Assembly: GCF_017948455.1 (NCBI RefSeq)
Contig: NZ_JAFFSU010000002.1
Coordinates: forward strand, 310,001 to 374,000
Length of the DNA: 64,000 bases
Direction: 5' to 3'
From: Streptomyces sp. GESEQ-4
GTDB taxonomy: Bacteria > Actinomycetota > Actinomycetes > Streptomycetales > Streptomycetaceae
The notes below the pieces were generated by a model that worked only from the letters and a program-made list of their open reading frames with translations, was not told where the DNA came from and searched no databases. Of the stretch, positions 15,001-25,479 are shown piece by piece. How positions within the stretch are numbered: the stretch's first letter is position 1; each line of letters starts with the position of its first letter. Position numbers and translations under genes: made by a program.

Positions 15001-16525
15001 CCGCGGATACCTGCACCGCCCCGGACTGACCGCCGGCCGGTTCGTCGCCGACCCATACGGCCCGGCCGGCTCGCGGATGTACCGCACCGGGGACGTCGGC
15101 CGCCTGAACCACGCGTTCGAGCTGGAGTACGTGGGCCGCACCGACGACCAGGTGAAGATCCGCGGGATGCGGGTGGAGCCCGGCGAGGTGGAGGCCGCGC
15201 TGGCGAAGCACCCGGCCGCGGCGCAGGCCGCCGTGGCCGTGCGAGCCGACCGCCAGGGCGACCTGGCGCTGTTCGGGTACGTGGTTCCCGCCCATCCCGA
15301 CACCGACGTCACCGGTATCCGGGAGGACCTGCGCCGGTCGCTGCCCGAGCATCTGGTGCCGGCGGTGGTGATGGCGGTGGAGGAGTTCCCGCTCACGCCG
15401 AACGGCAAGGTGGACCGGGAGGCGCTGCCGGTGCCGCAGGTCGCGGCACCGGTGGGGCGCGGCCCCCGCACCCCGCAGGAGGAGATCCTCTGCGGGCTGT
15501 TCGCCGAGGTGCTGAACCTGGGACAGATCGGCGTTGAGGACAACTTCTTCGACCTGGGCGGCCACTCCCTGCTGGCGAACAGGCTCATCGCCCGCATCGC
15601 CGAGGTGATGGGCACGGAGGTTCCGATCCGGACCTTCTTCGCCGGACCGACCGTTGCCCAACTCGCCGGACATCTGGGCTCCGACGGCACGGACAAGGCC
15701 TTCGACGTACTCCTCCCGCTGCGCACCGGGGGCACCCTGTCGCCGCTGTTCTGCATCCACCCGGGAGCGGCGATCTGCTGGTCCTACTCGGATCTGCTGC
15801 TGCATCTGAGCCCCGACTTCCCCGTCTACGGGCTGCAGTCCCGCGCGCTGAGCCACCCCGACGAGCTGCCGGAAACGCTGATCCAGGTCGCGGACGACTG
15901 CATCGAGGAGATGCGCCAGGTGCAGAAGACCGGGCCCTACTACTTGCTCGGGCAGTCGTTCGGCGGAGTCGTGGCGCACGCCATGGCCGCCCGCCTGCAG
16001 GCCGCGGGGGAACGGGTCGGACTCATCGTGGCCCTCGACTCCGAACCGGCCAGGCCGCTGACCGAGGAGGAACAGCAGCAGGTCGTCGAGGCCACCGCCA
16101 AGGTCTACACCGGCATCCTCGAGGTGCTGGGCGTCGACCGGGCGAACCTGCCGAGCGGGCGGCTCAGCTTCGCGCAGTTCTCGGAGCTGGCCCGGACCAC
16201 CAACACGGTTCTGGGCAACGTCGCCGAGGACGAATTCCAGCTCCTGATGGAGATCCTGCACCGCAACATCTCCATCGCCACCAAGCATCGGCCGGAACGG
16301 GTCGACGCCGACATGTTGATCTTCGGCGCGACCGAGGAACGGGAACGGGTGCTCGACCCCGAAGTGTGGCGGGACTTCGTTGCCGGCGACATCACGTACC
16401 ACCCGGTCCCGACCGGCCACAGCACGATCATGACGCCGGAGGCGCTGCGGCTGATCGGCCCGATTCTCGAGGAACATCTCCGGGCCGCCATCGCCGCCAA
16501 CGCGACAACCAAGGAGGAGAACTGA
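2..16525 (+). CDS. Multimodular non-ribosomal peptide synthetase, 5' end outside window
   Basis: The frame is open from the first base, so the gene begins upstream. An internal GTG at 125 is not a start: it lies inside a condensation domain. Domains by window position: end of a C domain to ~390; A1 391-1860; T1 ~1900-2110; C2 2160-3500; A2 3560-4970; T2 ~5010-5225; C3 5270-6600; A3 6660-8080; T3 ~8120-8330; C4 8380-9715; A4 9775-12270, split by a SAM-dependent N-methyltransferase (~11080-12140, [10 protein letters not shown] and [11 protein letters not shown]); T4 ~12310-12520; C5 12570-13880; A5 13930-15430; T5 ~15470-15680; thioesterase 15700-16490 with GQSFGG and a late GHS. Every C domain has HHxxADG and every T domain has DLGGHSLL, so all five modules look active. 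No epimerase domain is present. Nine-residue specificity codes read by hand against GrsA are DVFFVGLVA, DAWTVAAVC, DALFVGLVA, DALLIGAVV and DAMVLGVVA. The second matches phenylalanine; the others look hydrophobic but are not assigned. The product is probably a cyclic peptide released by the thioesterase. Confidence 0.97.
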   Translation, partial: NPQRSTAHSPLFQVLLAFQNNPETAFGLPGLQTEPYEIATGVSRVDLTLNVTEALGDDGSPQGIRGAVEYATDLYDASTVASFTSRFTRMLQAATEDPGRRINATELLSDEESATLLALSGCAEPGPEPLVWPAIFEAPATATPDATAVVEGDVSWSYAQLNAYANRVARYLIGRGVGAEDVVGVLMPRSALQIATLLGIGKAGAAFLPIDPAYPAERVGYLIEDARPKLLLTDTAHADAAAGAGAITMDDPAIASALRDLPVTDPADADRRTALRVEHPAYVIYTSGSTGRPKGTVVTHTGLLALAVSGGERADIDRDSRVLQLTSPSFDVSVFEFLTTFHAGAVLVMPEPGRLAGEELAGLLAGAGVSHAFVPPSVLATLPQDAADGLAGLRSLVVGGEACSADLVRRWSVGRRMTNLYGPTETTVAASVSRPLSGSAHPIGAPLAGTRVYVLDAGLGMVPRGSRGELYIGGAGVARGYLGRFGLTASRFVADPYGPAGSRMYRTGDVVRWNADGELEYLGRSDDQLKVRGIRVEPGEIEATLLRQPSVSQAVVVARPDQHGFQALCAYVTAGEEPADAVRLREELRRELPDYLIPAAIVVLDEFPLNANGKLDRNELPEPRFVATGVDNRSPGTPQEEILRSVFADVLGITQIGAEDNFFDLGGHSLLAGRLISRVRGALGVDVSMRTFFNAPTPRQLADRLVEGSPVPARLQPMPRPEALPLSFAQQRLWFLHKLEGPSATYNSPLAIRLSGDLDVPALRMALADVVARHEVLRTVFAEQGGNPYQRILDVTEAVPELEVRATTEAELPQALREAARHEFDLAREIPLRAWLFATGSGEWVLMLVLHHIVADGWSLQVLVSDLTDAYTSRRAGIAPPWQPLAVQYADYTLWQREHLGTDDAPDSVFSRQLAHWLQELADLPDQVTLPTDRPRPAVASYRGETVTFDLDAEQHSELVRLARETGTTLFMILQAGLAGLLTRLGAGTDIAVGSPIAGRTDDRLEDLVGLFVNMLVLRTDTSGDPTLSDLLTRVRETSLAAYAHQHMPFEYLVERLNPHRSAAHHPLVQILFGLQNTAEQNISLPGVTASGASVDTGVSRVDLSINVVEAAAPDGSPAGLTGVVEFSTDLYERSTVEAFSARWVRVLRAMVGAPGSRLSEVDLLGGEERVRLLGEWGVAGAAVDAVTLAELFQHRVAVAPGATAVVEGDVSWSYAQLNACANRVAWYLIGRGVGAEDVVGVLMPRGAAQIATVLGIAKAGAAYLPVDPGYPRARVEYLLGDAEPALVIGESDVFEGLPEQDPGDGDRVRPVSVDNPAYVIYTSGSTGLPKGVVVTHRGLASMAGTQQRFEVNEGSRVLQFAALGFDATVWELVMALGSGAALVLPETDRLAGEDLAAVLREHRITHLTLPPTVLATLPAEAAAQLPDLGVLVVAGEACPPELTARWSPSRRMFNAYGPTESTVCASVSRELSPGSAPIGGPVLNTRLYVLDDGLRPAAPGVPGELYIAGAGVARGYGRRPALTASRFLADPYGPAGSRMYRTGDLVRWNGEGDLEYLGRSDEQVKIRGFRVEPGEVASALLRHTAVAQAAVIVRPDQHDDLRLLAYAVPVAGRAINGDELRAQLQNELPEHLVPSAVVLLEEIPRTSHGKIDERALPDPEQTDGRVRAPRTPQEELLCLLFAQVLGVPRVGRDDSFFDLGGHSLLATRLIILIRKAFRCELAPRALFAAPSPAELAVVLGERQGRVQVALERVARPGLLPLSSAQQRLWFLHRLEGPSATYNSPLAIRLSGVLDVGALRAALGDVVGRHEALRTVFAESDGVPYQQVLEVAEVDLAVRDVPEDELPRVLREAARHEFDLSREIPVRAWLFAAGPGEWVLLLVMHHVAADGWSLGPLARDLAQAYAARRAGRGPSWSPLPVQYADYTLWQRRLLGDEADPESVFGRQLAYWRGQLAGLPEQVTLPADRARPQTASYAGDVCMFRIDAGLHADLLVLARRSGATLFMVLQAALAAVLTRSGAGTDVPIGSPIAGRTDEALDDLVGFFVNTLVLRTDTSGNPGFDELLRRVRETSLAAYAHQDVPFEFLVEKLNPQRSTAHSPLFQVLLAFQNNPETSFDLPGLHTRMEGVSTGLSRTDLFISLAEKQNADGAAGVIGAVEYATDLYDAATIEAFIGRWLQFLAAVAHDPEQRIGSVDLLLDGEHDQLTRWAYTEPPATVQPATLAELFQHRVAATPDATAVVEGDVSWSYAQLNAYANRVAWYLIGRGVGAEDVVGVLMPRSATQIATVLGIAKAGAAYLPVDPGYPRARVEYLLQDAEPALVIGESDEFQGQPEHDPVDRDRVRPVEVDHPAYVIYTSGSTGRPKGTVVPHRGLAALAAGTGERTDVDGDSRVLLLASPSFDASVLELMMAIGAGAALVVARETRLAGEELAGLLAGAGVSHAFVPPSVLATLPQDAADGLPDLRSLVVGGEACSADLVRRWSVRRRMTNLYGPTETTVAASVSRPLSGSAHPIGAPLPGIRMYVLDAGLGMVPPGSAGELYISGTGVARGYLGRTALTASRFVADPYGPAGTRMYRTGDVVRWNAEGELEYLGRSDDQLQIRGIRVEPGEVEAALAAHPDVARAVAVVRGDRRGDPALVGYMVPARPGADPAVVREDLRRLLPDHLVPVAVVAVKEIPLTPNGKLDREALPEPEFETSRGRDPRRPEEEILCGLFAEILGLDRVGVEDSFFDLGGHSLLGTRLISRIRAELGLEVRLLTLFEASTPAALARAILEANAPARAALVPLPRPAVLPLSFAQQRLWFLHKLEGPSPTYNMPLTLRLTGDLDVPALRTALADVVARHEALRTVFAEHDGEPHQRILDPAEITIQLSVREVDDAALDEELQAAARHRFDLADEIPLRVSLFAVGHDEWVLMLVLHHIVADGWSLRPLARDLATAYAARSAGQSPDWAPLPVQYADYSLWHRELLGDDADPDSEFGRQLAFWRDRLAGLPEQVTLPPDRPRPEVAEYQGDVSTFQVDAALHAELTALARQTGSTLFMVLQTALSALLTRSGAGTDVVVGAGVAGRTDEQLDELVGFFVNMVVLRTDTSDDPTFTDLLQRVRDSSLAAYSHQDIPFEYLVEKINPLRSASHQSLFQIAMVLQNNAEADFALSDLRVRQEGRGTGTSRFDLSLSLTETTSADGSPAGLTGVVEFSTDLYERSTIEAFSARWVRVLRAMVGAPGSRLSEVDLLGGEERSRLLGEWGVAGAAADAVTLAELFQHRVAVAPDAVAVVEGDVSWSYAQLNACANRVAWYLIGRGVGAEDVVGVLMPRGATQIAAVLGIAKAGAAYLPVDPGYPRARVEYLLGDAEPALVIGESDVFEGLPEHDPGDGDRVRPVSVDNPAYVIYTSGSTGLPKGVVVTHRGLTSLAATLRQRCAADEDSRIMQFSSPSFDAAVLELVWALDSGASLVIASADRLAGEELARALAEHRITHALIPPSVLGTLPAEAPRDLTGFRTLIVGAEACPPELLRTWAPGRHMVNAYGPTESTVVASQTGRLSGPPVPIGKPALGTRLYVLDESLGLAAPGVPGELYVAGAGVARGYGRRPALTASRFLADPYGPAGSRMYRTGDLVRWNAEGDLEYLGRSDEQVKVRGFRVEPGEVERVLAAQASVARAVVVPRQDRSGAVSLAAYVVPADAGATADVDDQLDEWRSVYHHVYGGLSREPGADFAGWNSSFTGAPIPIDEMREWQRSAVDQVARFGPRRVLEIGAGSGLVMIPLVQRTEEYWATDFSAAAVERLREYARERDWDHVRLRCRPAHDVSGLPRGHFDTIVLNSVVQYFPSADYLRDVLGKAIDLLADGGRVIVGDVRHHGLLWALHTAVQQFRDPGSGTSAVDHAVAVEKELLLAPEFFTAFRHPRLSGAEVLLKRGGANNELTAYRYEVVLHTAAAQPVGELPELVWGRDLTELDEVTAPARVTRIPNPRLAGPTDPRLHPERVRQWAADRGLRAVLTWSPRSQYAYDAVLLADTGEDKPLADVYRPGSPEAVANVPALARTAGELVSELRGAAKSLLPDHMVPATITPIERIPLTPNGKIDRKALPEPEVVTTGAEDRGPRDPYEEILCELFADLLGLPRVGVDDSFFDLGGHSLLATRLTSRIRAVLGIEVPLRQVFAAPSPAQLAVVLAHGADTDRTTPALVPEPRPESLPLSFAQQRLWFLHKLEGSSATYNSPLAVRLSGALDVAAMRSALGDVVARHEALRTVFAERRGMPHQQILEVGEIDLPVREVSEDDLAQVLRDASRHEFDLSREIPLRAWLFTTGRDEWVLLLVVHHIAADGWSLRPLTRDLTTAYEERAAGRAPSWAPLPVQYADYALWQRRMLGDDADPDSRIGRQLAYWREQLAGLPGLVTLPTDRPRPEEAGHQGATLTRNLDADLHQALRALARGNGSTLFMALQAALGAQLSRSGAGADIPVGAPIAGRVDDALEDLIGFFINTLVLRIDTSGGPSFVQLLEQVRDTSLAAYAHQDIPFDHLVEKLNPDRSPAHHPLFQVQLVLQNTPEAEFELAGLTARPQLDGVETGVARVDLTVNAIETFDDRGAPGGLILVAEYATDLYDGATIDAFLDEFGRLLREVVGSPHQPIGGLELTSRAEANLADPVPGTLPWLFETWATADPSAIAVTDGAAGLTYAELNSRANRMARALIERGAGPESLVAVLLPRSVRQVVTILAIAKSGAAYLPIDPAYPADRVAYLCADARPELVVTDASGAARLGAEQPLIDIDDPATVAQWEGLPDTNPTDRDRSAALGLHHPAYIIYTSGSTGRPKGAVITHAGLADAAEAWRDRWGFGPGSRVLQLSSPSFDASVMDLVVAFAAHGTLVLPEPGLLAGEALARVLAEQRITHLVTLPSVLASLPADAPGRLTELRGLLLGGEVLTPDLAARWSPERRMVNVYGQTETTVACTMTDPLNGADLERITVGRPNPGMRIYVLDAALRIVPPGTDGEVYVAGPAVGRGYLHRPGLTAGRFVADPYGPAGSRMYRTGDVGRLNHAFELEYVGRTDDQVKIRGMRVEPGEVEAALAKHPAAAQAAVAVRADRQGDLALFGYVVPAHPDTDVTGIREDLRRSLPEHLVPAVVMAVEEFPLTPNGKVDREALPVPQVAAPVGRGPRTPQEEILCGLFAEVLNLGQIGVEDNFFDLGGHSLLANRLIARIAEVMGTEVPIRTFFAGPTVAQLAGHLGSDGTDKAFDVLLPLRTGGTLSPLFCIHPGAAICWSYSDLLLHLSPDFPVYGLQSRALSHPDELPETLIQVADDCIEEMRQVQKTGPYYLLGQSFGGVVAHAMAARLQAAGERVGLIVALDSEPARPLTEEEQQQVVEATAKVYTGILEVLGVDRANLPSGRLSFAQFSELARTTNTVLGNVAEDEFQLLMEILHRNISIATKHRPERVDADMLIFGATEERERVLDPEVWRDFVAGDITYHPVPTGHSTIMTPEALRLIGPILEEHLRAAIAANATTKEEN
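1061..1342 (+). repeat. Specificity-region tract shared by A1 and A3
   Basis: The 282 bases here match 7274-7555 almost exactly and encode the part of the A domain holding pocket positions 278-331 (GrsA numbering). A1 and A3 therefore share six of nine code residues (FVGLVA) and differ only in the first three. Either both select similar residues, or one module was converted by the other. Confidence 0.8.
3342..4020 (+). repeat. Long near-identical tract shared with 9552-10230
   Basis: This 679-bp stretch covers the end of C2 and the first half of A2. It matches 9552-10230 (end of C4, first half of A4) at the same length with only scattered substitutions. Codon choice inside the tract (many TTG, GTG and GAT codons) differs from flanking sequence in the same gene, which is richer in CTG, GTC and GAC. 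The pattern fits recent recombination or gene conversion between modules. The substrate-pocket region downstream of the tract is not shared. Confidence 0.85.
7274..7555 (+). repeat. Second copy of the A1/A3 specificity tract
   Basis: Equal-length partner of 1061-1342, inside A3. Sequence similarity drops immediately after the shared SAHPIGAPL residues. Confidence 0.8.
9552..10230 (+). repeat. Second copy of the C/A-domain tract at 3342-4020
   Basis: Equal-length partner of 3342-4020. The two copies diverge abruptly just after the [11 protein letters not shown] core and the following VVVTHRGL residues. A further shared stretch lies at about 4495-4730 and 10705-10945, so A2 and A4 share both flanks of their otherwise different specificity segments. 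Confidence 0.85.
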
Positions 16526-16740
16526 TGGGCAACCCGTTCGACGACACCGAGGGAACGTTCCTGGTGCTGGTCAACGACGAGGGGCAGTACTCGATGTGGC
16601 CCGCGGCCATCGACGTGCCGGCCGGGTGGACCGTCGCCCACCCCGAGGGCGCCCACCAGGCGTGCCTCGACTACATCGAGGAGCACTGGACCGACATGCG
16701 GCCGCGGAGCCTGGTCCGCGCCATGGGCGAGGAGTCCTGA
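16525..16740 (+). CDS. MbtH-like NRPS accessory protein
   Basis: This 71-residue protein has the family signature: NPFDD near the N-terminus, the [10 protein letters not shown] segment, the W in AGW, and the C-terminal [12 protein letters not shown] block. MbtH-like proteins bind adenylation domains and are needed for folding or full activity of many of them. Its ATG overlaps the NRPS stop by one base (TGATG), with an AAGGAGGAG Shine-Dalgarno inside the end of the NRPS gene, so the two are translationally coupled. It very likely serves the upstream synthetase. Confidence 0.97.
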   Translation: MGNPFDDTEGTFLVLVNDEGQYSMWPAAIDVPAGWTVAHPEGAHQACLDYIEEHWTDMRPRSLVRAMGEES

Positions 16741-16743
16741 ACC

Positions 16744-17334
16744 TTGCCCGCACACAACGTCGCGAGCGGGCGAGCCGCCCCCGGGCCGGGGCGTGACCTG
16801 CTCGAGCTGGTGGACACCTCAGGACAGACCGTCGGGGTGCTCGACAAGCTGGCGGCCCACACGAGTCCCGGCCATCTGCACCGGGCGTTCTCCGTGTTCC
16901 TCTTCGACGACGAGGAGCGCCTGCTGCTACAGCGGCGGGCCCTGGGCAAGTACCACTCGCCGGGAGTGTGGTCCAACACCTGTTGCGGCCACCCCTTCCC
17001 AGGGGAACCACCGGCCGGCGCTGCCGCACGGCGTGTCAAGGAGGAACTCGGCATAGCGCCGGTCGGTCTCGCGGCCGCCGGCACCGTGCGGTACGCGCTG
17101 CCGGACCCGAAGTCGGGCCTGATCGAACGCGAGTACAACCATGTGTTCGTGGGCCGGTTCCGGGACGAGCCGCGGCCCGATCCCGCGGAGGTCTCGGAAT
17201 TGACGCTGGTCACGCCTGAGCGACTGCGGGACATGCGGGATCGGCTCGAGTTCTCCGTGTGGTTCCCGGCCGTGATCGAACGTGCCGTCGGGGCGGGCCG
17301 TACCGCAGACCTTCATCTGGACGCGTGGCGTTGA
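16744..17334 (+). CDS. idi: Isopentenyl-diphosphate delta-isomerase, type I (Nudix fold)
   Basis: This enzyme interconverts isopentenyl and dimethylallyl diphosphate. The 196-residue protein shows the type I features: LVDTSGQTVG near the start, the NTCCGHP motif with the catalytic cysteine, the Nudix-like block AAARRVKEELGI, and the REYNHVF segment with the catalytic glutamate. TTG at 16744 is taken as the start because GAGGAG at the end of the MbtH gene sits upstream at usable spacing and no ATG precedes the conserved region; a later GTG in LVDTS would truncate the fold. It lies three bases after the MbtH stop and just before the prenyltransferase, which implies a dedicated supply of dimethylallyl diphosphate for peptide prenylation. 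Confidence 0.93.
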   Translation: MPAHNVASGRAAPGPGRDLLELVDTSGQTVGVLDKLAAHTSPGHLHRAFSVFLFDDEERLLLQRRALGKYHSPGVWSNTCCGHPFPGEPPAGAAARRVKEELGIAPVGLAAAGTVRYALPDPKSGLIEREYNHVFVGRFRDEPRPDPAEVSELTLVTPERLRDMRDRLEFSVWFPAVIERAVGAGRTADLHLDAWR

Positions 17335-19381
<2,047 letters not shown>

Positions 19382-19385
<4 letters not shown>

Positions 19386-20428
19386 GCGGGCAACTCCAGA
19401 TCTGCGACACGACGCTGCGGGACGGCAACCACGCCGTCGCCCACCAGTTGGGCCGTGCGGACATCGGCGCGTACGCGCGGGCGGCCGAGTCGGCCGGCGT
19501 GGACGTCGTCGAGGTCGGGCACGGCAACGGCCTCGGTGCCTCCTCCATCCAGGTCGGCATCGCGGCCATCAGCGACGCGGAGATGCTGCGCGCCGCCAAG
19601 GCCGAGCTGCGCAACTCCCGGCTCGGTGTGCTCTCCATCCCCGGCTTCGCCAGCGTCGAACGCGACCTCAAGCCCGCCCTCGACTGCGGCGTGGACGAGG
19701 TCCGGGTGGGCGCTCACTGCACTGAGGCAGACGTCACCCGCCAGCAGATCACGATGCTGCGGGCCATGGGCGTACCCGTGAAGGGAATGCTTCTGATGAG
19801 CCACATGGCGTCGGCGAAGAAACTGGTCGAACAGGCGCGGCTCATGCAGGACTACGGCGCCGAGGCCGTCGTACTGATGGACTCGGCCGGCGCCTACACC
19901 CCGCAGAAGGTGCGGGAGAAGGTCGGCGAGCTGGTCGACAAGCTCGATATCGCGATCGGTTTCCACGCCCACAACAACCTCGGCCTCTCGGTGATCAACA
20001 GCATGACCGCGATGCAGTCGGGGGCTTCCATCGTGGATGTCACGGCGCGCGGGTTCGGCGCTGGGGCGGGCAACGCACCGATCGAACTGGTCGCCGCCAA
20101 CCTGCACGTCGAGCAGTTGGAGACACGGATCCGGCTGTTCGGCGCCCTGGACGCGGCGCAGACGGCCGAGGAACGGTTCGTGAAGCACGTGCCGACCAAC
20201 GACAGCGTCACCATCGCCAGCGGCATCGCCGGGGTGTTCTCCGGATTCGCGGCGCCGGTGCGGCGAGCGAGCCGGCGCTTCGACGTCGATCCCCGCGAGA
20301 TCCTGCTCGAACTGGGCAAGCGGCGGGTGGTGGCCGGCCAGGAGGACACCATCATCGAGGTCGCCATGCAGCTGGCCGCCGAGCGGGCACCCGCGGACCT
20401 GCCGCACACCTCTGCTGAACACATCTGA
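19382..20428 (+). CDS. 4-hydroxy-2-oxoacid (4-hydroxy-2-oxovalerate) aldolase
   Basis: DmpG/BphI/MhpE family, a DRE-TIM metal-dependent aldolase joining pyruvate to an aldehyde. The 348-residue protein starts with the TTLRDGNHA metal and active-site motif, carries VEVGHGNGLGASS and the GFHAHNNLGLS metal-binding histidines, and keeps the C-terminal communication domain that docks the dehydrogenase. The start overlaps the preceding stop (ATGA), as expected for a complex-forming pair. Predicted reaction here: pyruvate plus isobutyraldehyde to 4-hydroxy-5-methyl-2-oxohexanoate. The reaction type is secure; the substrate is inferred from the cluster. Confidence 0.93.
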
Positions 20429-20448
20429 CGGGCAAGAGGGAAGGAACC

Positions 20449-21432
20449 ATGCAACGGCACACCCCGCAATCCGTGGCCGACGCGGCCGCGGTCGCCGCAC
20501 TGCTGCAGATCGGTGCTGAGATCGGGGCCGACGAGGTCCTGGACTCCGGCGAGATCTTCAGCGCCTCGGACATGGCCAGGACGGCCGGTGTCCCCCTCGC
20601 CGGCGTCACCGCCTACCTGGCGGCGCTGCTCGCTGCCGGCCTGATCGTCGAGACCGAGGTCCCGGACGAGTTCCAGACGGCCGCCGACTACACCGACCTG
20701 CGTCACCAGGCCGGGTACGTGTCCTGGGCGATGCACGCGAACGGCCCCTTCATCGCGGGTGCCCGTGCGTTCCTGACCGACCCGGCCCAGGCCGCCCGCA
20801 CCCACCGGCGCGACGGACGGCGGGTCGCGGTCAGCTCACGGTGGATCGGCGAACGCGCGTTCTATCCACAGCTCATCGAACAGGTCGTGGCGTCCGGCGC
20901 GCTCCGGGTGACCGACCTCGGCGCCGGCGCAGGGGGACTGCTCATCACGCTGCTGCAGGAGAATGCGGCACGCACCGGCACGGCCGTCGACAGCAGCGGC
21001 GCCGCCTGTACCGCGGCGCGTGAGGCCGCCCGCGCCGGCGAGGTGCACGATCGCCTGACGGTCGTCGAGCGGCCGATCGAGTCGCTGGCCGACGACCCGG
21101 GACCGGTCGCGGGCGCGGAAGCCATCCTGGCCTGCTACGTCATGCACGACATCGTGGCGGACGACCGCACGGCCCAGAACGTTCTCGGCGCCTTGCGTGA
21201 CGCGCTCGCCCCCGGCGGATTCCTCGCCGTGGCCGACGCCGTCTCCTACGCGCAGCAGCCTCAGGAACGTAAGTTCAGCGCACTCTTCACCTATCTGCAC
21301 GCCACTTTCATGAGCGTTCTCCTTCCCACCGAGCAGGAGTGGCTGGACAAGTTCCACAAGGCGGGCTTCTCGCGCACCAGGACCGTTCCGATCGGCCTGC
21401 CCGGGGGCCGGCTCTTCGTGGCGAGCGCATGA
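20449..21432 (+). CDS. SAM-dependent methyltransferase, probable 2-oxoacid C-methyltransferase
   Basis: The 327-residue protein has an N-terminal winged-helix dimerisation region (~1-90) and a C-terminal Rossmann SAM domain beginning VTDLGAGAGGLL, with the FLAVADAVS segment. This is the architecture of plant-type O-methyltransferases, and also of bacterial 2-oxoacid beta-carbon methyltransferases such as MppJ and SgvM. Lying between an aldolase and a hydratase that handle 2-oxo acids, C-methylation at C3 of an unsaturated 2-oxo acid is the more likely role, although O-methylation cannot be excluded. A GGAAGGA site precedes the ATG. The downstream gene overlaps by four bases. Confidence 0.85.
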   Translation: MQRHTPQSVADAAAVAALLQIGAEIGADEVLDSGEIFSASDMARTAGVPLAGVTAYLAALLAAGLIVETEVPDEFQTAADYTDLRHQAGYVSWAMHANGPFIAGARAFLTDPAQAARTHRRDGRRVAVSSRWIGERAFYPQLIEQVVASGALRVTDLGAGAGGLLITLLQENAARTGTAVDSSGAACTAAREAARAGEVHDRLTVVERPIESLADDPGPVAGAEAILACYVMHDIVADDRTAQNVLGALRDALAPGGFLAVADAVSYAQQPQERKFSALFTYLHATFMSVLLPTEQEWLDKFHKAGFSRTRTVPIGLPGGRLFVASA

Positions 21433-22241
21433 CCACCGCTGCGCGGGCACTCCACCGCGAAGTCGCCACCGAACTCTTTCAGGCCGCCGAGACCCGTCGG
21501 CCGGTGCCGCCCGTGTCGATCCGGCACCCGCAACTCGGCCTGGCGGACGCATACGCGATCCAAAGTGAGATGCGCGCGCTCGAAGTGGCGAGCGGTGCCG
21601 CGCTGGTCGGCCTCAAGATCGGAGCCACCAGCGAGGCGATCCAGAAGATGTTCGACATCGACCATCCCGACTTCGGATACCTGACCGATCGCATGCTCCT
21701 CCCCGACGGCGTCCTCCTCGACCTGCGCAGGTTCATCTCACCGAAGGTCGAGGGCGAGATCGCCTTCCGAATGGCGGAGGATCTGCGGGGCCACGACGTC
21801 ACGGCTCAGGACGTTCTCGACGCCACGACAGAGGTCTGCCCGGTCCTGGAGGTGCTCGACAGCCGGATCGAGGCATGGAAGATCGGCCTGGTGGACACCG
21901 TCGCCGACAACGCGTCCTCCGCCGCGGCCGTGGTCGGCTCCGGCGTCCCACCGGACACCGCCGACCTGGCGGCGGCGCGGATGGTGCTGCGCTGCGGCGA
22001 CACCGAGTGCACCGGGAACGGCTCGGCGGTCATGGGACATCCGGCGGAGTCGGTGGCATGCCTGGTCCGGATCCTGGCGGGGTTCGGCACCGGCATCAGC
22101 GCCGGTGACCTCGTGCTGGCCGGCTCCTGGTCCGGTGCGGTGGACCTGCTGCCGAACCAGGCGGTACACGCCTCGTTCGGCGTCCTGGGTTCGGTGTCCC
22201 TCAGCACACATGACCGCGAGGAGAACGCGGGCGAGCGATGA
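21429..22241 (+). CDS. 2-oxo-4-enoate hydratase/dehydratase (MhpD/BphH family)
   Basis: A fumarylacetoacetase-fold enzyme of the 2-hydroxypentadienoate hydratase family: 270 residues, the usual length. Metal-ligand glutamates are visible in KVEGEIAF and in CPVLEVLDSR, and the conserved KIGATS and FGYLTDRM segments are present. In degradation it adds water to 2-oxopent-4-enoate. Here the reverse reaction, dehydration of the 4-hydroxy-2-oxo aldol product to a 2-oxo-4-enoate, would supply the substrate for C3-methylation. The start overlaps the methyltransferase stop (ATGA). This is the last gene of the co-oriented cluster operon. Confidence 0.92.
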   Translation: MTTAARALHREVATELFQAAETRRPVPPVSIRHPQLGLADAYAIQSEMRALEVASGAALVGLKIGATSEAIQKMFDIDHPDFGYLTDRMLLPDGVLLDLRRFISPKVEGEIAFRMAEDLRGHDVTAQDVLDATTEVCPVLEVLDSRIEAWKIGLVDTVADNASSAAAVVGSGVPPDTADLAAARMVLRCGDTECTGNGSAVMGHPAESVACLVRILAGFGTGISAGDLVLAGSWSGAVDLLPNQAVHASFGVLGSVSLSTHDREENAGER

Positions 22242-22265
22242 GCGCCTCGCACGTGCTTCCTGAGG

Positions 22266-22298
22266 CGGCCGGCCCCGAACACGGAGACCGGGGCGGCG
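22266..22298 (+). terminator. Candidate hairpin terminator after the biosynthetic operon
   Basis: GGCCCCG at 22271-22277 pairs with CGGGGC at 22289-22294, extended by GCC/GGC, around an ~11-base loop. It starts about 30 bases after the hydratase stop, between convergent genes. There is no T-tract, as is common in high-GC actinomycetes. The rest of the 204-base gap holds no gene that I can support. Confidence 0.5.
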
Positions 22299-22445
22299 CG
22301 GAGCAGAGCCGGTCCGCGCCGCGCCCGCCCGCCCGAGCGACTCGCCTTGCACCGGCCCCGGTCAGCAGCCCTCTCGGGTGGTCGGCTTGCCCTTCGGGCC
22401 AGGAGCGTCACGTCGCGGAGTACGGCCCCGGACGCGGGCCCGCTC

Positions 22446-23546
22446 TCACACCGCCTCGCTCCGGCCGGAATCCGGGGAACGATGGCGGGCCGCGGCGTGG
22501 CCTGCGCCGCGGCCGGTCGCGTGGGCCACGACAAGGCCGCCGCGCACCCGGGCCGCGAGCTCGGTGAGATCGTCGACCGACGTGTGGCCGAGGGCTGCGG
22601 GGACCGTGCCGCTGTCGTCGAACACGACGCGTGCCTGCGGTAGTCGGTCGGCCGCAAACACGCGGAGCAGGCAGCCGACGAGATCGACGATCCGGAGTCG
22701 GGCCAGTCGACCGATCTCGGCGGGGTCGCTCGTCACGACGACGATGGTCACCACGTCGTCCGGCCGCGCCGAGCGCACCGCGTCCTCAGCCGCGGACAGG
22801 CGCCCCGCACCGAGCACGACGACGACACCGTCGTCGCCGAAGTCGACCGGACGGCCGGTGATCTCGTCACGCAGACCTCGGGGCGGCACCCACCGGTCCT
22901 CGGTCGAGCGCGCCGGAGCGACGTAGGGCAGGTGCGGTGGCTCCGTGTCGTCGCCGAGGGCGATGCCGGCCAGATGCTCGGCGGCTCGGGTCAGGTCGAA
23001 GGGGTCACCGACGCCGGGGGCGTTCTCCGCGAGGCCGGCCGCACCGTGGAGGAGGGTCAGGGCCAGCCCGGCCCGCCGCACGGTGCCGGCGCGCACGGCG
23101 GAACGCGGCTCAAGGGCCAGCGCGAGCAGCAGGGCTTCGAACCGGACCAGTTCGGCCAGCGCGGTCCGGGTCGGCTCGGTGGTGAGCACTCCGGACAGTG
23201 AGCGCAGTTGAAGATGGCCGCTGCCCGGTGTGTCGCCGAGGAAGGGCAGCCGCTCGAGCCAGACCCGGGCGAACGAACCGAGCGCGTTTCCGACCGAGTC
23301 GGGGGATTCCGTCGGCGGTTCGGCGGAGGCTCGGGCCCGTTCGGCGGCGTCGACGAGCACCGCGAGGTAGAGCGCGCGCTTGCCGGTGAAGTTGGAGTAG
23401 ACCGCGCCTCGGGTCAGTTCGGCCCGCTCGGCGATCCGGTCGATCTTGGCCTCGGCAAAGCCGTACTCGGCGAACTCCTGCCGGGCCGCGACCAGTACAG
23501 CCGCACGGGTCCGCTCCTGCTGCTGCGCGCGGGTCAACCTCGCCAT
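22446..23546 (-). CDS. TetR-family transcriptional regulator with extended C-terminal region
   Basis: Residues ~5-60 form a TetR helix-turn-helix: RTRAAVLVAARQEFAEYGF, then KIDRIAERAELTRGAVYSNF. The protein is 366 residues, much longer than the usual ~200, and the extra C-terminal ~150 residues (from about PRGLRDEITG) look like a separate alpha/beta fold that I do not recognise. The start is the ATG at 23546, with GGAAGGGG six to eight bases upstream; a longer frame exists but lacks a ribosome site. It is divergent from the ABC exporter genes, so the likely role is repression of that exporter and itself, with a cluster product or intermediate as ligand. Confidence 0.9.
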   Translation of the reverse strand: MARLTRAQQQERTRAAVLVAARQEFAEYGFAEAKIDRIAERAELTRGAVYSNFTGKRALYLAVLVDAAERARASAEPPTESPDSVGNALGSFARVWLERLPFLGDTPGSGHLQLRSLSGVLTTEPTRTALAELVRFEALLLALALEPRSAVRAGTVRRAGLALTLLHGAAGLAENAPGVGDPFDLTRAAEHLAGIALGDDTEPPHLPYVAPARSTEDRWVPPRGLRDEITGRPVDFGDDGVVVVLGAGRLSAAEDAVRSARPDDVVTIVVVTSDPAEIGRLARLRIVDLVGCLLRVFAADRLPQARVVFDDSGTVPAALGHTSVDDLTELAARVRGGLVVAHATGRGAGHAAARHRSPDSGRSEAV

Positions 23547-23567
23547 CGTGTCCCCTTCCGCTCCTCC

Positions 23568-23581
23568 TGTGTCATGATACA
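23568..23581. promoter_or_regulatory. Candidate TetR operator (imperfect 14-bp palindrome)
   Basis: TGTGTCATGATACA is a near-palindrome: a TCATGA core, outer TGT/ACA arms and one mismatched pair. It is the only AT-richer symmetric element between the divergent tetR and exporter starts, and lies 22 bases upstream of the tetR ATG. Its position suits autoregulation together with exporter control. Confidence 0.5.
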
Positions 23582-23635
23582 GCCAGCATCCAGATGCTGA
23601 GGACATCCGAAAGTCGCGAACATCGGAGTTTGGTC

Positions 23636-24592
23636 GTGGGAGACAACGGGTTCGAGGTCGACGGACTGATCAAGAAATTCGGCCGGACGACGGCGGTCGA
23701 CGGAGTGAGCCTGTCTGCTCGGCGCGGACAGGTGCTGGGACTGCTGGGACCCAACGGGGCCGGTAAGACGACCGTCGTCCGTGTGCTGGCGACCCTGCTG
23801 CGCCCCGACGCGGGGCAGGTGCGCGTGGCCGGCATCGACGTACGGCGAGATCCGGCTCAGGTCCGTCGGCGCATCGCGCTGTCGGGGCAGTACACAAGCG
23901 TCGACGACGAGTTGTCCGGGCGGTCCAACCTGATCATGATCGGCCGACTCCTCGACCTCCGACGGCATGACGCCCGCCGGCGGGCCGGCGAACTGCTGTC
24001 CCGCTTCGGTCTCGACGATGCGGCCGACCGGCCCGTCGCCACCTACTCGGGCGGGATGCGCCGCCGCCTCGACCTCGCCGCCGGCCTGGTGGGCCGGCCC
24101 GAGGTCGTCTTCCTCGACGAGCCCTCGGTCGGGTTGGACCCCGGCAAGCGCGACGAGCTGTGGCAGATGATCCGCGGGCTCAGCCAGGACGGCGTCACGG
24201 TCCTGCTCACGACGCAGTACCTCGAAGAGGCCGACGCCCTCGCCGACGGCATCACCGTCATCGACCACGGACGAGTGATCGCGTCGGGCACACCCACCGA
24301 CCTCAAGCGTGAGATCGGCGGACACACGATTGTTCTCCGCCCGGCCGATGCCGACGACCTCGATCCCGCTGCCGCCGTCATCGCCCGAGTCGCAGGACGG
24401 GAGCCCGACCGGTCACGCCGCCAGGAACTCGTCGTGCCGGTTGCCGGGGACGCCGAGTTCTTCGAGATAACCGCTCAACTCCGGGACCGCGGCATCGACG
24501 TCAGCGAGATCGCCTTCCGCCTTCCCAGCCTCGACGAGGTCTTCCTGTCCCTGACCGGAGCGCCCACTGCCGACGCCCAGGAGGCGGCATGA
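23636..24592 (+). CDS. ABC transporter ATP-binding protein, DrrA-like
   Basis: ATPase subunit of an ABC-2 type drug exporter. Visible motifs: Walker A GPNGAGKT, Q-loop SGQYTSVD, signature YSGGMRRRLDLA, Walker B VVFLDEPSVGLD and the switch region TTQYLEEAD. The C-terminal ~90 residues match the DrrA extension (DVSEIAFRLPSLDEVFLSLTG). GTG at 23636 is chosen (318 aa) because GGAG lies seven bases upstream; an in-frame ATG at 23594 has no ribosome site. It overlaps the permease gene by four bases. The likely role is export of, or self-resistance to, the cluster peptide. Confidence 0.92.
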   Translation: MGDNGFEVDGLIKKFGRTTAVDGVSLSARRGQVLGLLGPNGAGKTTVVRVLATLLRPDAGQVRVAGIDVRRDPAQVRRRIALSGQYTSVDDELSGRSNLIMIGRLLDLRRHDARRRAGELLSRFGLDDAADRPVATYSGGMRRRLDLAAGLVGRPEVVFLDEPSVGLDPGKRDELWQMIRGLSQDGVTVLLTTQYLEEADALADGITVIDHGRVIASGTPTDLKREIGGHTIVLRPADADDLDPAAAVIARVAGREPDRSRRQELVVPVAGDAEFFEITAQLRDRGIDVSEIAFRLPSLDEVFLSLTGAPTADAQEAA

Positions 24593-25386
24593 CCACGACC
24601 CTCACCGGGACCGCGAGGCCCCGACGCTTCGCCACCGTCCGGCACAGCGCGGTCCTCGCCCAGCGCAGCCTGCTCAAGACCACCCGGAACCCGGGTCCGA
24701 TCATGAACGGTGTGGTCACTCCCGCACTGTTCATGATCCTGTTCCTCTACCTGTTCGGACGCCCGGTCGCCGGCTCCACCGGCGAATACCTGCAGTACCT
24801 GTTCCCCGGAATCCTCGTCATGGGCGCCGGCCTGGCCGGAATGATCTCCACCGGGTCGGCCATCAACCTCGACCTGAAGAACGGCGTCACCGACCGGTTC
24901 CGCAGCCTTCCGATCAGCCGTACGGCGCCGCTGCTCGGGTCCGTGGCGGCCGACGTCCTCCGTTACCTGATCGCCGTGTCGATCCTGTTCGTCATCGGCA
25001 TTCCGCTCGGGTTCCGCATCCAGGGAGGCATTTACGCCGCACTGGGGGCGACCGGGCTCGCGATCCTGTTCGGGTTCTGCCTCAGCTGGGTCACGGTGTT
25101 CATCGGCGTCATCGTCAAGAGCGCCGAGGCCGTGCTGGCGTTCAGCTTCATCGCCTTCCTGCCGCTCCAGCTGGGCAGCAGCCTGGCTTCCCCGACCGAC
25201 ACCCTGCCCGGCTGGCTCAAAGCGTGGGCGGACATCAACCCCGTCACCCATGTCATGGACGCCTGCCGCGCACTGCTGAACGGGACGCCGGATGCGGGAA
25301 GCATCGGCCGCACCCTGCTGTGGTCCGCCATCCTGTTCGTCGTCTTCTGCCCCCTGGCAGTCCGCGCCTACGGCCGCCAGGAATGA
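24589..25386 (+). CDS. ABC-2 type permease, DrrB-like
   Basis: The membrane subunit of the exporter, 265 residues with about six hydrophobic segments, e.g. GVVTPALFMILFLYLFG, YLFPGILVMGAGLAGM and LIAVSILFVIGIPLGF. It carries ABC-2 family residues such as LKNGVTDRFRSLPISR before the third segment and NPVTHVMDACRALL near the end. Start and stop overlap with the ATPase gene (ATGA) shows co-translation. A hairpin follows the stop. Confidence 0.92.
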   Translation: MTTTLTGTARPRRFATVRHSAVLAQRSLLKTTRNPGPIMNGVVTPALFMILFLYLFGRPVAGSTGEYLQYLFPGILVMGAGLAGMISTGSAINLDLKNGVTDRFRSLPISRTAPLLGSVAADVLRYLIAVSILFVIGIPLGFRIQGGIYAALGATGLAILFGFCLSWVTVFIGVIVKSAEAVLAFSFIAFLPLQLGSSLASPTDTLPGWLKAWADINPVTHVMDACRALLNGTPDAGSIGRTLLWSAILFVVFCPLAVRAYGRQE

Positions 25387-25410
25387 CGATGCGGCTCCCT
25401 CACGTGGCGA

Positions 25411-25441
25411 TCAGCCGACCACCCCTCCCCGGTCCGGCTGA
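25411..25441 (+). terminator. Candidate terminator after the exporter genes
   Basis: TCAGCCGACC pairs with GGTCCGGCTGA, one bulged base, around a ten-base pyrimidine-rich loop. It lies 25 bases after the permease stop and 39 bases before the next ATG, so it probably separates the natural-product cluster from the next operon. Confidence 0.55.
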
Positions 25442-25479
25442 TTTCCAGAAATGCCCACCGCACCCCAGGAGGACACCAC

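Noticed and set aside
12491..16477. Minus-strand open frame of 1328 codons opposite the NRPS, with similar ones at 4418-7537 and 9473-12406
   Set aside because: These mirror the NRPS codons and contain repeated antisense images of its core motifs. There are no ribosome sites or domains.
22238..22567. A 109-codon frame whose ATG overlaps the hydratase stop
   Set aside because: The overlap looks like a co-translated gene, but the translation is glycine/arginine-rich, crosses a hairpin and runs into the 3' end of the convergent tetR gene. A remnant of a lost gene start cannot be excluded.
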